The notes beneath the pieces were generated by a model that worked only from the letters and a program-made list of their open reading frames with translations, did no database searches and was not told the origin of the DNA. Below are positions 35,032 to 45,595 of a stretch of 64,000 nucleotides of DNA, in pieces (the first letter of the stretch is position 1; every line of letters begins with the position of its first letter). Position numbers and translations under genes: made by a program. This stretch comes from Marivirga atlantica (GTDB lineage: Bacteria > Bacteroidota > Bacteroidia > Cytophagales > Cyclobacteriaceae), in NCBI RefSeq assembly GCF_016734805.1, contig NZ_JAERQG010000004.1, forward strand, positions 434,001 through 498,000, written 5' to 3'.

Positions 35032-36237
35032 ATGAAAAAGTCATACATCATATTATTGCTGCTTTTTAGTTTCACCTTATTCTATTCTTGTAAAGAAGAA
35101 GATAGTGATGTAGAAGAAATAGAGGAGGAAATTGTAGACGAAAATGAGGAAGAGGAGGAAGAGCAAGACACTACTTATTATGGAGTAGTTAATTGGGAAT
35201 CAGATTTCCCACAGTTGAGAGCAGGTACAGCTACTGCAGATTTTCTCCTACAAACTGAGGAAATTGCTAACATCTATTATTTGATTACCAGTACAGAAGT
35301 AAATTTCAATTCAGATTCTCTTTTAGTAGACATTAGTACAAGTACAGAGGAAATAGACAGTATAACGATACTTTCTAAAGGTTTACAAGAAGAAATAAAT
35401 CCTAGCGATACATTAAAGATAAACCTTGAAAACCTCGAATTAGGAATAACCTATCATGCTTATGCAATTACGCAAAACCCCAATGATAGCACACTACAAA
35501 ATAGTATATCAGTATATAATTTCAGTTTAACCGAGAGACAACAGATTTTCACATTCACATCTGAGGCAGAATCAAGAGAAGTGCTCTATTTAGGTTACCA
35601 AATGGATGAAGGATTAAAGTACCCTGAAAAGAAGTATCCTGCTATCTTTCATATGGGAGGCAACGGAGAAACAGCTGATCAAGGTGAAATAAACATTATT
35701 AGAAATGGCTCTCTGGCGCAATACATTGACAAAGGAAATGACGTACCTATGTACGTATTTTCACCCCAGCATATCAGAAATAATTGGAATACAGCTATGA
35801 TCAATGAAATGGTTGAAGAAGCCTTGTCTCAATATCCTATTGATGAAAACAGATTGTACTTCTCAGGAATGAGCGGGGGCGGTATTGCTACCTGGAATTA
35901 TGCAACAGACTATCCTGATGTACCTGCTGCCATTATTCCTATAAGTGGCGATGGTAGAGACAACAAGGCTTGTGACATTAAAGACATTCCTGTTTGGGCT
36001 TTCCATAATTCATCTGACGGCATTGTTAGCCCTAACGGCTCTATTAATATGATTAATGCCATAGAAGCTTGTGATCCTGCTCCAGCAGTTGATCCACTAT
36101 TAACACTATTTAATGATGGTGGTCACAATGCCTGGAGAAGAGTGTATGATCCTACTCACCCTGATTGGGACAATAAAGATTCTGGTGTTGAACCTGTAGA
36201 TATATACTCATGGTTCCTTCAGTATAGCAAAGATTAA
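35032..36237 (+). CDS. Surface lipoprotein with PHB-depolymerase-like esterase domain
   Basis: Lipoprotein of 401 aa: signal peptide with lipobox LFYSC (Cys 20), then KEED and a very acidic linker to about residue 45. Lys plus acidic residues right after Cys match the lipoprotein export signal of surface-exposed Bacteroidota lipoproteins. After a short beta domain, residues about 180-400 form an alpha/beta-hydrolase esterase with nucleophile Ser 281 (GMSGGG), Asp 329 (HNSSDGIV) and His 365 (DGGHNAW). Its catalytic region is clearly related to the 1751-aa protein (shared IPVWAFH, INMI-AI-AC and GHN-W spacing). It lies 22 bp after DprE2, so it belongs to that operon. Likely an acetyl or feruloyl-type polysaccharide esterase; the substrate is unknown. 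Confidence 0.83.
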   Translation: MKKSYIILLLLFSFTLFYSCKEEDSDVEEIEEEIVDENEEEEEEQDTTYYGVVNWESDFPQLRAGTATADFLLQTEEIANIYYLITSTEVNFNSDSLLVDISTSTEEIDSITILSKGLQEEINPSDTLKINLENLELGITYHAYAITQNPNDSTLQNSISVYNFSLTERQQIFTFTSEAESREVLYLGYQMDEGLKYPEKKYPAIFHMGGNGETADQGEINIIRNGSLAQYIDKGNDVPMYVFSPQHIRNNWNTAMINEMVEEALSQYPIDENRLYFSGMSGGGIATWNYATDYPDVPAAIIPISGDGRDNKACDIKDIPVWAFHNSSDGIVSPNGSINMINAIEACDPAPAVDPLLTLFNDGGHNAWRRVYDPTHPDWDNKDSGVEPVDIYSWFLQYSKD

Positions 36238-36238
36238 A

Positions 36239-37312
36239 TTACGGTTTAATAACTGATTGTATTCTGTCAGCAATAATCTGATTACCATTGGGTGATACAT
36301 GGCAGAAATCTATGTAGACATATTCATCATTGTCAAAAGCATCTGTCATGATATAAATCCAATCGAAATTCTCTTCTTTGATTCTTGTTATCAATGCATC
36401 GTAAACTAATTGTACATTTTCACCCAGCTCTTTACCTAATTTCAGGTGTTCAACTTTTGGATTACCCACATATGCAATAGGCTGTAAAATTGCTGTAAAT
36501 TTACCACCCCTATTGGTTACCAATTCATGAGCCAGTTTCCAATTGCTTATCATAAAATCTACGATAGCCTGAACCTTTTCTGGATTCGCATCACAGTTAT
36601 ACTGTTGATCATAATCAGGTGGATTTATCTTTTGAATGAGCAGCAGGGTTTTATCTAGAAATAATTTATTAAATACCTCGAAAGCAACTGCCTTCATGCC
36701 ACCATAAATCTTTTTATCGAATATTGGTGCTAGTCTATGCCCTGGCACTGGCACATCTGAAGGACATAAAAAAGAGACGTCATTTACTCCATCATAAAAA
36801 ATAACATCTCCTATCTCTTCACCTTTATTTATGAGATTGATAAGTACTTCTACATTTTGCCTGGAGTTATAGGCAAGTTGTCCATGATTATAAACTTGTA
36901 TTGTCGGATTTTTAGCTTGAAAAATTGCCGGTATTGTTAATGAGTCAGGAGAACCTTCTCCCCACATGGTTGATCCACCAAAAAAGCGAACCTTCTTATA
37001 GGCACTATCCGCAACATATGCGTTTGGGTAATATCGCATCCCATTCTCATTAACATGAGTATATCTGGCGGCATAAGGTTTATTTCTCCATCCAGTAAAA
37101 GATTCGTAGCCAAAAGCCTGCTGATTATACTCTGCAATGACTTTTTTGGCCATTGCTCTACTGTCGCTATAATTAGGAAGTTCTGCCCTGGAAGGTTCTC
37201 TAGTCCACTTCAGGAGATATGAAGACAATATATTAACAAGAAAGAGGAGAAAAAATAAAACCATCAGGTTCACTAGAATGAACCTGATGGTTGAAAATAC
37301 CTTTTTAATCAT
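36239..37312 (-). CDS. Membrane-anchored SGNH/GDSL hydrolase
   Basis: SGNH-fold hydrolase (357 aa) with an N-terminal membrane anchor (about 10-30) and a presumably periplasmic catalytic domain. Block I FFGGSTMWGEG (Ser 114), block II NHGQLAYNS (Gly 144), block III YDGVNDV (Asn 177) and block V DFCHVSPNGN (Asp 335, His 338) are all present. It begins 5 bp after the 2667-aa secreted protein gene, so they form an operon. ATG 37312 gives a normal MIKK lead; an internal ATG at 37264 would still leave a membrane helix. Codons about 7-21 contain a terminator-like hairpin, described separately. Probably a carbohydrate O-deacylase. Confidence 0.87.
   Translation of the reverse strand: MIKKVFSTIRFILVNLMVLFFLLFLVNILSSYLLKWTREPSRAELPNYSDSRAMAKKVIAEYNQQAFGYESFTGWRNKPYAARYTHVNENGMRYYPNAYVADSAYKKVRFFGGSTMWGEGSPDSLTIPAIFQAKNPTIQVYNHGQLAYNSRQNVEVLINLINKGEEIGDVIFYDGVNDVSFLCPSDVPVPGHRLAPIFDKKIYGGMKAVAFEVFNKLFLDKTLLLIQKINPPDYDQQYNCDANPEKVQAIVDFMISNWKLAHELVTNRGGKFTAILQPIAYVGNPKVEHLKLGKELGENVQLVYDALITRIKEENFDWIYIMTDAFDNDEYVYIDFCHVSPNGNQIIADRIQSVIKP
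37251..37292 (-). terminator. Terminator-like hairpin inside the 5' coding end of the SGNH hydrolase gene
   Basis: On the minus strand AACCATCAGGTTC and GAACCTGATGGTT form a perfect 13-bp stem with an 8-base loop, followed directly by TTATTTTTT. This has the full layout of an intrinsic terminator, beginning 26 nt after the stop of the 2667-aa gene. It also encodes residues about 7-21 of the next gene's membrane anchor. It could end most transcripts of the long upstream gene and attenuate the SGNH gene, or act when ribosomes do not cover it. Confidence 0.7.
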
Positions 37313-37317
37313 TTAGT

Positions 37318-40300
37318 CTATTTCATTATAATTTTTCTAGTAGCCAACTGAGCATCTTGTCTGATAGTTACTACGTATATGCCAGGTCTCTGATCATTAC
37401 CGCTCAGGTCAATATCCACACCATTTTTTAGGTCTCCATTGCTAAATTCAGCATTATATAAAGCCCTGCCAAATGCATCATATACTATTACTTCTATCGG
37501 ACTCGTATTTTCCAGAGCTGCCTGAATGGTAAAATTAAAGTTGTTAGTTGGGTTAGGGAATATGGAAATATTCTCATTATTAAGTTCAACTTTATTTGAT
37601 GTAATAACAAAGCCAAAAACGTCCGACTGAATTAAACAACCTTTGAAATCGAGCTGTGCAAAATATACCCCTTGCTCAGTCAATTCAATTTCTGCTGCTT
37701 CCGAATAGAATTCATCATTAAAATACCAGCTAATTTCACCTTCAACATCATTTTCAACTGATAGTATATTATCATTAAAAACTAATTCAGGTTTTATAAG
37801 AGCAGTAGTTTCTATTAAAATTTCAACCTTCTCCTCATTACTACATCCTAACTTATTAAAAGCTTCTACAAACAGCTTCCTTGAATCAAAATCTACTTCA
37901 TCAATTTCAAAAGTGAATACTTTACCATCAGCTAGGATATTTCCATCTTCATCATACCATTTAACAGAACCATCATTAGTCAATTCTGGTATCTGAATGC
38001 TTAATGACTCTCCCAGACAGGCGTCATAATTAGTCTGCTCTATATTCAATTCCAGTAGGTCAACAATACTAAAAGACACCTCTTGTTCTAAAGGTAAAGC
38101 CTCACAACCATCCTTTTTCACCATCACTTTCAGAATACTATTTTCTACTGATTGGAGATTGCTTGCTTGAAGGTTAATAGAACTCTCTACTGACGCAACT
38201 ACAAAGCTTGAATAGATAATACCTGTTTCATCTGCCAGATAATAGATGAAATCAGTTTGAGGATTCTTCACTTCAACATTCAGGAGATCAGAAGGGCATA
38301 ATGCTTGAGTATAACTCACTTCTAAATTTCTGTTGACGTTAATGAATGTTAAGTCCTTTTCACTTACAAAAATAGAATCATAAGTATCACTTTCACATCC
38401 AATGGAAGAAACAGCTTTTACAAAATAATAGCCTGACTCTTCAGTTTCATTAAGTGAAATTGAGGCAGTATTTTGATCTAATTGATTTCCAAAACCTTCA
38501 AAATACCAGTTATAGCTTGCCGCATTACTAGCAGCAGTAAGTACAACTGATTTTTCATCACATGTTTCGTTGATTACTCTTGAAAGTGTAGGTTTTTCCA
38601 AGTTATTAACAGAAACATTAATTTCACTTTCTAAGAATTGAATATTACAACCTGGGAATCTCGCTTGTAAGGAAAAGTTATCTGATGTCTGAATATCAGA
38701 CGATGTGATAGATAAATGTAGCTCTGAGGTTTCAGCATAAATCCAATCCGATATTTGGTTGCCATTGTTGTTGATTATCGAATACTCTACTCCCAATTGG
38801 GCATTATTCAGAGATATATCTAATGTTTGTCCTTCACAAATCTCGGAGCTGTACTCTACTGTTTCTTGCAAAGCAAGCGCTTTTGGTATAAAGCTAGCAC
38901 TATCAATAATAAGCTGCACAGATGCATCACTTATACAGCCAAGTGGTGATATAATTCTCACTTCATACATTCCCATGTAATCATCAAGACTCTCTAATTC
39001 TAACGTATTAGAGGTATGATCAAGAATCACATCATTCCAGACATCATACCACTGATAAGATTCATTGGTATGAGCTCCAGAAGCCTGCAACCTTACAACA
39101 TTGGCTTCACATCCTGATATAACAGCTTTTGATATTTCAGGAGTTTGAGGCTTACTAATTGAAACTGAAATCGGTTCTGAGGCATCTATGATATCACAAC
39201 CAGGATAGTTTATTTTAACAGAGAATTGAGATACCCCTTCATTTAACAAGCTATTTGGCAAGTGTAATCCAACCTTATTAGATAAAGCCGTTGAAGCTAA
39301 TTCTAAACTATTTCCTTCTTCATCGAATAAACTATATACAGCTCCAGGTTGAGCATTAGTAATAAGAATTTCAGCATCATCGGAAATGCATAGCTCATTT
39401 TCATATTCATAGGATAAAGTAGTATTTACATCTGGTCTTATAAAAGTTAAGCTAAATCTATCTTCAAAAGTGGCAGGAGTATTTTGATCAATGCTAAAGC
39501 TATATGCATCAGTACCTGTTAAGGTTACCACCTCATTTTGGAGATTATCAGTTAATTCAACTCTAGCATAATTGAACTCATTAATATTATCAAATGCAAT
39601 GCTGTATGCGCCTGTTTGAACATTATACATTCCCAGGTTCACAGTTTTATTGCAGAATTCGTTTGACAGGGTATTAATTGCTACTTGTTCACTATCATCA
39701 GTCAATGAATAAAAATTAATGCCCGTATTAGGTTTTTTGAAACCGTCTTCTCTTTTATTATAATCATCAGCACCACCATTATCAAACTTCACTAACGCCT
39801 GATCTATCTTTCCAGTCGAGATTTCTTTTAAACTCAGCTTTAAATGGCTTACTAAAGGAATCTCTGCTGATCTATAATAGTTGGCACTTGGAGCATCTAC
39901 CGAAGCTACCTTAGCTTGTTCTGTAATGGTTAGACTTGGCGATTGATCAAGTGTTTGAATCCAAAAACCCTGACCAGAAGCAATGTAGCCATTTGGTAAA
40001 GTCCCTGTATTATCAGTGCGATCATAGTATAAAAATGAGGATGAGCCACCAGCGCCATTGATAGCCACAGCAATGATGTTTGAAACTCCAGATGAAGTCC
40101 AACCAGTATTATCCCACTGTATGGTTGCAGGGTAAGGATTTGCCACCAAATTCCAACCATCATCAGCTCCACCGCCAGTGCCACCAGTTAAATTAAAAGA
40201 AAACTCGCCTTGAACAGGGGCACCAACGTTGTTGATGATCAAATCATTATTACTGTCTCTAATAAAAGGCGCATAACCTACTCCCGGCTCTATAGCTGCA

Positions 40301-43300
40301 GAATTATCTGTGCCTGATACCGGATGTGCCAGCCAACCACCTTGACTTTCGTCAAACCTGTACAAAGAAGCAGATGTTCCTAAGCCGGGACCAGTACTTG
40401 CTCCGGTAAAATTACCCGTGATGGGAAAATAATTTTGCCAGTCAGCCACAGTAACACCTGTTACAGGAGCACTGGTATATCTGTAGGCTCTGGTTGCAGA
40501 CATAAAACGCTCAGCTTGAATATTACCATTAATCTGAGCTCCTGTAGGTAACTCTTTAATGACAGCTGTTCCGTTCTCATCCGATCTCAGTACAAGACGA
40601 CCATTAGCATTTAAATCACCATTAGTTAAGTTTAATTCAGCTATTAGATTCAATTCTTCCTCTAAAACTACATCTCCAGCACCTGTCAGGTTCACTTCGA
40701 ACTTTTCAACAATATTGCTATCAGCATCAAAATAAAGGTGTGAGTCACTTGCCGTAGAGATATCAAAATTCATATTACCTCCGTTAATGGCGATTCTTCC
40801 AGTATTATTTTCTGCGTTGAAAGCTGCTGCGCCAGTTAGTTGAAGGGCCTTATTTGAAACATTCAATAAAGCATTGTTTCCAAGTCTCACTCCTCCACCT
40901 TTTTGGCTTCCTGCAATCAAATTGACAGGATTAGCAGAATTAATTTCCATAGTATCTTCATCATTCAGAGTCAATCTATACAGAGATAAATCTCCAACTG
41001 TATTGAGTTGATGCTTTTTGCCTCCTTGAAATGCTATTTCAATTCTATTATCCTGCGCAACATCTCCCTGAGTTCCTTGAATATCAAGATCGCCTTTCAC
41101 TATTATGCAAGAGCCATTATTGCTGCTACCCTTTAAGGTAATACCATTTCCAATAGTTAAATTACCTTTTACCATTACCTCATTTGTACCTACAGTTTTG
41201 GTGCCTGTACCGCTAAGCGTTAAGCTACCAAATTTACCTGTTGGCATTTGTGTGAAATTATTAAGGATGATATGGCTATTATCTGAAGACTCTTCAAATG
41301 ATGGTAAAAGGTTTCCATTAACAGCAATAGTACCATTGTTCTCTACCTGAACCTTACCATTTAAATTACCATTCAGGCTCAAAGTTTCTCCTTCAGTAAC
41401 TACTACCTTCGAGATGAGTCCACCAACACTCCAATCATTACTCATTGAGGTGCTACTTCTATTAGCAACTCTAAATATTTGACCATTAAGAGCAAAGTTT
41501 GTCGGTGCGGTGCCTGTTCCATCTGTGTTTGTTCCCCAGGTTGCTAACACATCTAAATCTCCAGTACTCTTCGAATAATAAATAGTAGGTTGAGACGAGG
41601 TAACACTTACTTCACTAGAATAAGCGGACACATTTCCTGATCTGTCATAAGCCCTTACCTTAACCAAATAAGTTGAATCAGGTAAAAAGTCAGTAGTATA
41701 GAAAGTATTATCTGGGCTTGTTCCAAAGACAGAATCATTAGCCGCAAATTCATAATATGCTACTTGATCATTATCAGTACTAGCATCCCATTTAAAGCTG
41801 GAATTAGTATAAGTACTATTAACCACAATTAAATTTGAAGGAACCGTAGGCGTCTGTGTATCCATTGAGTTGGTAGCACTTAATTCATTGCTAAAAACCG
41901 AAGTTCCATTTTTATTTACTGCCTTCAGTTTGTAATAATAAGTTACTCCTGGAGCAAGATTTAAATCAGTATAAGCCTGGCTGCCATCTTTGGTGGTGCC
42001 AATAAGACTAAAACCACTACCACTGGTATTTGACCTATAAATTTCAAAATGCGTTAAATAAGATAAAAGTTTCGACCTTATCTCAGTAAACATATAAGCA
42101 TGTCCGTCTTTGTTTAAATGAATTCCATCACCATAAGCCAAAGATGGCTCAATCATATCACTATCATCGGCCAGGCTATCGAACACATCAATAACATAAT
42201 CACCAAATCCTTCTCTGACAGAATCTAATTCTGCCATCAGAACAGTCCGCTTAGGAGAAGAAGGTCCAAAGTCTCTAGGCTGTGGTGTAACAATGAATGT
42301 TTTAACGCCAGCTTGATCTGCCAGTGCTTTAATTTCTCTGTAATGTGCCATTGTAGTATCTGCAGGAATCTGAAGATTAGCATTATTTGATGGCAAATTG
42401 ATTATTAAATAATCTGGATTTAAGCTTAACGCCTTTGTGATATTATGATCTGTATCGACAGCGGCATTGCTTCCGTTATCTGATCCATCAGGTCTGATAT
42501 GATAAGTGGTAAAGCCTCCTACAGCGAGGTTAGTCAAAGTGTAATTAGAGCTATTATCACCAAGCCAATTATCTAATCTGCCCACCCAGGTACTATCAAA
42601 AGGAGAAATACCATATCCTTCTGCCGTAGAAGAACCAAGCACTACTATGTTAGTGTTGTCAGGAATTAATTCTGTGTGATCCCAATCTAGTTCAATAGTG
42701 CTTAAACCTGTTGAAGTCGCTTGTAAATTAGTAGGTGCTACAGGAGGATCATTGACTACTATAGTTCCGCTTTTTAACATTTCATCCGGAATAGTCTGCC
42801 AAGTACCCCCATCCTTGCTATACTCTACAGATAAACATTGTCCGCCACCTCTCTCAAAGAATATTACAGTAATAGGGTATGCACCAACAGCTAATGAAAG
42901 CGTTACATAGGATTGATTTACGTTGCAACCGTGTGTTCCATCATTATTATTGACTAAATTTTCGTCTAAATCATTCGGATTAAAGCCTCCTATGAACACT
43001 CTACTACCATCATCAGATCTAGATCTGAACCTATAGTCTCCAGCTTCGGTAATATTCACATACCCATCAAATTTGAAACTGATGTAATCGTCTTGGGTAC
43101 GTTCTGAAAGTCCAAAATTATTGACAGTTCCGTAGTACTCTACAAAACTCCAATCAATTTCAGAAAGGGAATTATAAGCACCAGTACTATGCTCATAGGT
43201 AAGCCCTTCAAAAATAGTTACAACATTTACCTGATTACTAGCTGCTGATAAATTACCTGCATAATCAATTGCCTTTACTGTAAAGGCAAAAGATCTGCCT

Positions 43301-45321
43301 TCCTTCAGGTTTGAAACAGTATAACTGGTATTCGTAGAACCTGTCTTTATAGAATCTGATCCATAATAGATGATATACTCTTTTATGTTTTCATTATCAG
43401 TTGATGCATTCCAGCTTAAATTAGCTGTGGTTAAACTATATTCTACAACTTCAAGATTTGAAGGAGTTGTTGGCGCTTCTGAATCAGTACCAGAGGCCAC
43501 AAATAATGCAGAGGTATATGGAGATACTTTATCATAAGCTACTGCTCTCAACTTATAATAATAGTCATCATTAGATGTAACTGAATTGTCCAGGTAAGAA
43601 ATTGCATCTTCAGGAAGCAATGCTACAAACTTATAAAAGCCAGACTCTGAAGTTGATCTGTAGACCTCATAAGCTGTTTCTTCATTGCTATTATCCTCCC
43701 AATAAAGTCTTATCTTATTATTGGTAGTTAAATCTGCTGTAACATTTGTAGGAGCAGATAATGTTGAGGGTGCGTTAAAAGTAACATTAACAGATTCTGC
43801 ATCTGCGCTTGGGCATCCTCCGAGTGTCTCAGTAGCTACTGTAAAGACTCCAGCTGATTTCACATTATAGAAATTTGTATCACCGACTATAGCACCATTC
43901 TTATACCATGTATAATATAAGTTAGAATTAAGTTCAGTTTGAAGAGATACAGAATCTACTCCATTTATATCTGGGAGATGTACTGTATTTAAAGCAGATA
44001 TTATAGGTTTAGAAACAACGCTTTCTCTAATGGTTACAGGTTTAGACCACTTATTCCAATCGGCTTCTGTAGGATTTGCCTCAAATCTACTAAACCTACA
44101 TCTATAGACGCCTGGAATATCTGCAAAATATACGCTAGAATCCGCACCGTTAATAATCTCTCCATCTCTCTCCCATTGATAAGCCTGAAAACCCCATGAC
44201 ACACCCAACTTAGCTCCTTGGCCATTACTCGCACAAATGGTACTATCCTGAAAGTATACATGGATATCCGATTTATCTTTCGATTTTATCCAAGGAAAGA
44301 AATTATCTTCACCATAGGCAGCATTCCATGTACCATGTCCCAAATTATCATAGTAAGTAAGCTCAATGGAACCACCCATCTCTTCGAAATATCTCACTAA
44401 ACTGTTTGTCTCGCTAGGAGAAGGGTTATTATCCTTTCCTCCTTGAAAAACCCAAAATGGAATATGAGCTAGTTCATAACTATCTCTAACTTTGGTGTTT
44501 GAAGCGGAAGGTGACATTAATAAAACGCCAGCAAATAAAGCTGGATCATTTTTCACCAAAGTAACCACGTGCTGAGCACCATTTGATAAACCATGTACTA
44601 CCACCCTATTTCTATCAATATTATGAGTCTCTATTATTTTATGAATTATCCTAATTGTTTCTCTAATCTCCGATCCGTTCCATCCATTCAAGTTTTGTGG
44701 AAATAACACAAAGCCAGGAAAAGCATTATATGCTAATGTGGGATCGTTAGGGAATTTAGAACCTGCTCTGTTTACAGCATCTAAATGTGGTTTACCTCCA
44801 TGAACAAGATTATGATCGTTATTAAGTAAATCGGGACTTGTTGAAGGACCTGCTATAGCTGGTGAATTAGTTTCAGCTTCCCAGTTTTTGTCAGAAAAGT
44901 AACAGTTATTATTCCAGCAATTCCCTCTTTCACCGGCTCCATGCATCATAACGATCAAAGGATATCCCCCTTCATAATTCTCATCATATCTACTAGAATC
45001 TGCCCCCCCTGGAAACAATAATCTATAATTCTGTTTAAATTGATTCGGGTTTGTTTGAGTCCTCATCAAATGACCTTGAGTATAAGGATCAGAATTCCAA
45101 CCTGTTCTATCATAATACCAAGTAGGACCTCCTGCGGTGGATTCTCTATAACTAAAAGTGCTATCTCTTAATTCGTACTGATGTGTATTGAGCTTAGGAC
45201 CATTACTACCTTCATTTTGGTTATATTTAACACCATGCCTGTAGTTGGTTACCCACTGAGCACTTACAGATTGAGCAAATAATAAAAAAACACAAAAAAC
45301 AGTTGAGAATACCCTCATCAT
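37318..45321 (-). CDS. Giant T9SS-secreted protein: esterase, PA14, SGNH hydrolase and beta-sandwich modules
   Basis: Secreted protein of 2667 aa. Signal peptide to about SVSAQ (22). An esterase domain related to PHB depolymerases (HGAGERGN; nucleophile Ser in HGLSNGA, about 245; LGHGTWNA) is followed by Fn3 modules (about 515-700) and a PA14-type carbohydrate-binding domain (about 705-850: AGDYRFRSRSDDGSRVFIGG). Next is an SGNH hydrolase (about 885-1090: VLGSSTAEGYG, LPSNNA, DGIHLNKDGH), then more Fn3 modules, a long beta-solenoid or T9SS-repeat region and several immunoglobulin-like units. The end, from about 2584, is a type A T9SS sorting domain (SIFPNPTNNF, VYDAFGRAL, PGIYVVTI, ARKIIMK-like). 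The two hydrolases on one chain suggest deacylation of a complex polysaccharide. The SGNH gene follows in the same operon. Confidence 0.9.
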   Translation of the reverse strand: MMRVFSTVFCVFLLFAQSVSAQWVTNYRHGVKYNQNEGSNGPKLNTHQYELRDSTFSYRESTAGGPTWYYDRTGWNSDPYTQGHLMRTQTNPNQFKQNYRLLFPGGADSSRYDENYEGGYPLIVMMHGAGERGNCWNNNCYFSDKNWEAETNSPAIAGPSTSPDLLNNDHNLVHGGKPHLDAVNRAGSKFPNDPTLAYNAFPGFVLFPQNLNGWNGSEIRETIRIIHKIIETHNIDRNRVVVHGLSNGAQHVVTLVKNDPALFAGVLLMSPSASNTKVRDSYELAHIPFWVFQGGKDNNPSPSETNSLVRYFEEMGGSIELTYYDNLGHGTWNAAYGEDNFFPWIKSKDKSDIHVYFQDSTICASNGQGAKLGVSWGFQAYQWERDGEIINGADSSVYFADIPGVYRCRFSRFEANPTEADWNKWSKPVTIRESVVSKPIISALNTVHLPDINGVDSVSLQTELNSNLYYTWYKNGAIVGDTNFYNVKSAGVFTVATETLGGCPSADAESVNVTFNAPSTLSAPTNVTADLTTNNKIRLYWEDNSNEETAYEVYRSTSESGFYKFVALLPEDAISYLDNSVTSNDDYYYKLRAVAYDKVSPYTSALFVASGTDSEAPTTPSNLEVVEYSLTTANLSWNASTDNENIKEYIIYYGSDSIKTGSTNTSYTVSNLKEGRSFAFTVKAIDYAGNLSAASNQVNVVTIFEGLTYEHSTGAYNSLSEIDWSFVEYYGTVNNFGLSERTQDDYISFKFDGYVNITEAGDYRFRSRSDDGSRVFIGGFNPNDLDENLVNNNDGTHGCNVNQSYVTLSLAVGAYPITVIFFERGGGQCLSVEYSKDGGTWQTIPDEMLKSGTIVVNDPPVAPTNLQATSTGLSTIELDWDHTELIPDNTNIVVLGSSTAEGYGISPFDSTWVGRLDNWLGDNSSNYTLTNLAVGGFTTYHIRPDGSDNGSNAAVDTDHNITKALSLNPDYLIINLPSNNANLQIPADTTMAHYREIKALADQAGVKTFIVTPQPRDFGPSSPKRTVLMAELDSVREGFGDYVIDVFDSLADDSDMIEPSLAYGDGIHLNKDGHAYMFTEIRSKLLSYLTHFEIYRSNTSGSGFSLIGTTKDGSQAYTDLNLAPGVTYYYKLKAVNKNGTSVFSNELSATNSMDTQTPTVPSNLIVVNSTYTNSSFKWDASTDNDQVAYYEFAANDSVFGTSPDNTFYTTDFLPDSTYLVKVRAYDRSGNVSAYSSEVSVTSSQPTIYYSKSTGDLDVLATWGTNTDGTGTAPTNFALNGQIFRVANRSSTSMSNDWSVGGLISKVVVTEGETLSLNGNLNGKVQVENNGTIAVNGNLLPSFEESSDNSHIILNNFTQMPTGKFGSLTLSGTGTKTVGTNEVMVKGNLTIGNGITLKGSSNNGSCIIVKGDLDIQGTQGDVAQDNRIEIAFQGGKKHQLNTVGDLSLYRLTLNDEDTMEINSANPVNLIAGSQKGGGVRLGNNALLNVSNKALQLTGAAAFNAENNTGRIAINGGNMNFDISTASDSHLYFDADSNIVEKFEVNLTGAGDVVLEEELNLIAELNLTNGDLNANGRLVLRSDENGTAVIKELPTGAQINGNIQAERFMSATRAYRYTSAPVTGVTVADWQNYFPITGNFTGASTGPGLGTSASLYRFDESQGGWLAHPVSGTDNSAAIEPGVGYAPFIRDSNNDLIINNVGAPVQGEFSFNLTGGTGGGADDGWNLVANPYPATIQWDNTGWTSSGVSNIIAVAINGAGGSSSFLYYDRTDNTGTLPNGYIASGQGFWIQTLDQSPSLTITEQAKVASVDAPSANYYRSAEIPLVSHLKLSLKEISTGKIDQALVKFDNGGADDYNKREDGFKKPNTGINFYSLTDDSEQVAINTLSNEFCNKTVNLGMYNVQTGAYSIAFDNINEFNYARVELTDNLQNEVVTLTGTDAYSFSIDQNTPATFEDRFSLTFIRPDVNTTLSYEYENELCISDDAEILITNAQPGAVYSLFDEEGNSLELASTALSNKVGLHLPNSLLNEGVSQFSVKINYPGCDIIDASEPISVSISKPQTPEISKAVISGCEANVVRLQASGAHTNESYQWYDVWNDVILDHTSNTLELESLDDYMGMYEVRIISPLGCISDASVQLIIDSASFIPKALALQETVEYSSEICEGQTLDISLNNAQLGVEYSIINNNGNQISDWIYAETSELHLSITSSDIQTSDNFSLQARFPGCNIQFLESEINVSVNNLEKPTLSRVINETCDEKSVVLTAASNAASYNWYFEGFGNQLDQNTASISLNETEESGYYFVKAVSSIGCESDTYDSIFVSEKDLTFINVNRNLEVSYTQALCPSDLLNVEVKNPQTDFIYYLADETGIIYSSFVVASVESSINLQASNLQSVENSILKVMVKKDGCEALPLEQEVSFSIVDLLELNIEQTNYDACLGESLSIQIPELTNDGSVKWYDEDGNILADGKVFTFEIDEVDFDSRKLFVEAFNKLGCSNEEKVEILIETTALIKPELVFNDNILSVENDVEGEISWYFNDEFYSEAAEIELTEQGVYFAQLDFKGCLIQSDVFGFVITSNKVELNNENISIFPNPTNNFNFTIQAALENTSPIEVIVYDAFGRALYNAEFSNGDLKNGVDIDLSGNDQRPGIYVVTIRQDAQLATRKIIMK

Positions 45322-45433
45322 TTCCCCTATAATTTAGAATTCAAACCTTACATCATTTTCCAAGTGATATTTTTTTACAGAGTATGATTTGATCACACTT
45401 AAAGCACCTGCTTTTTATGTAAAGTCTTAAATA

Positions 45434-45441
45434 CAAAACTA
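45434..45441 (-). promoter_or_regulatory. Possible -7 promoter box for the 2667-aa gene
   Basis: Minus-strand TAGTTTTG lies 112 bp before the start of the 2667-aa gene, in a 274-bp gap that holds no gene I can support. No well-spaced -33 element is seen. Confidence 0.22.
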
Positions 45442-45595
45442 GCTAAATGTCAAGTATTAAAGAATTCAATTCGACTAATATTCAAAAAAAATATTTCAAT
45501 TGTCATATTACAGCTACCAATAGTGAATAACCTTAGACAACTCTAGATTTGATGAAAAAATAGTTGTGAAAAATAAAAAAACTTACTCCCTCAAA

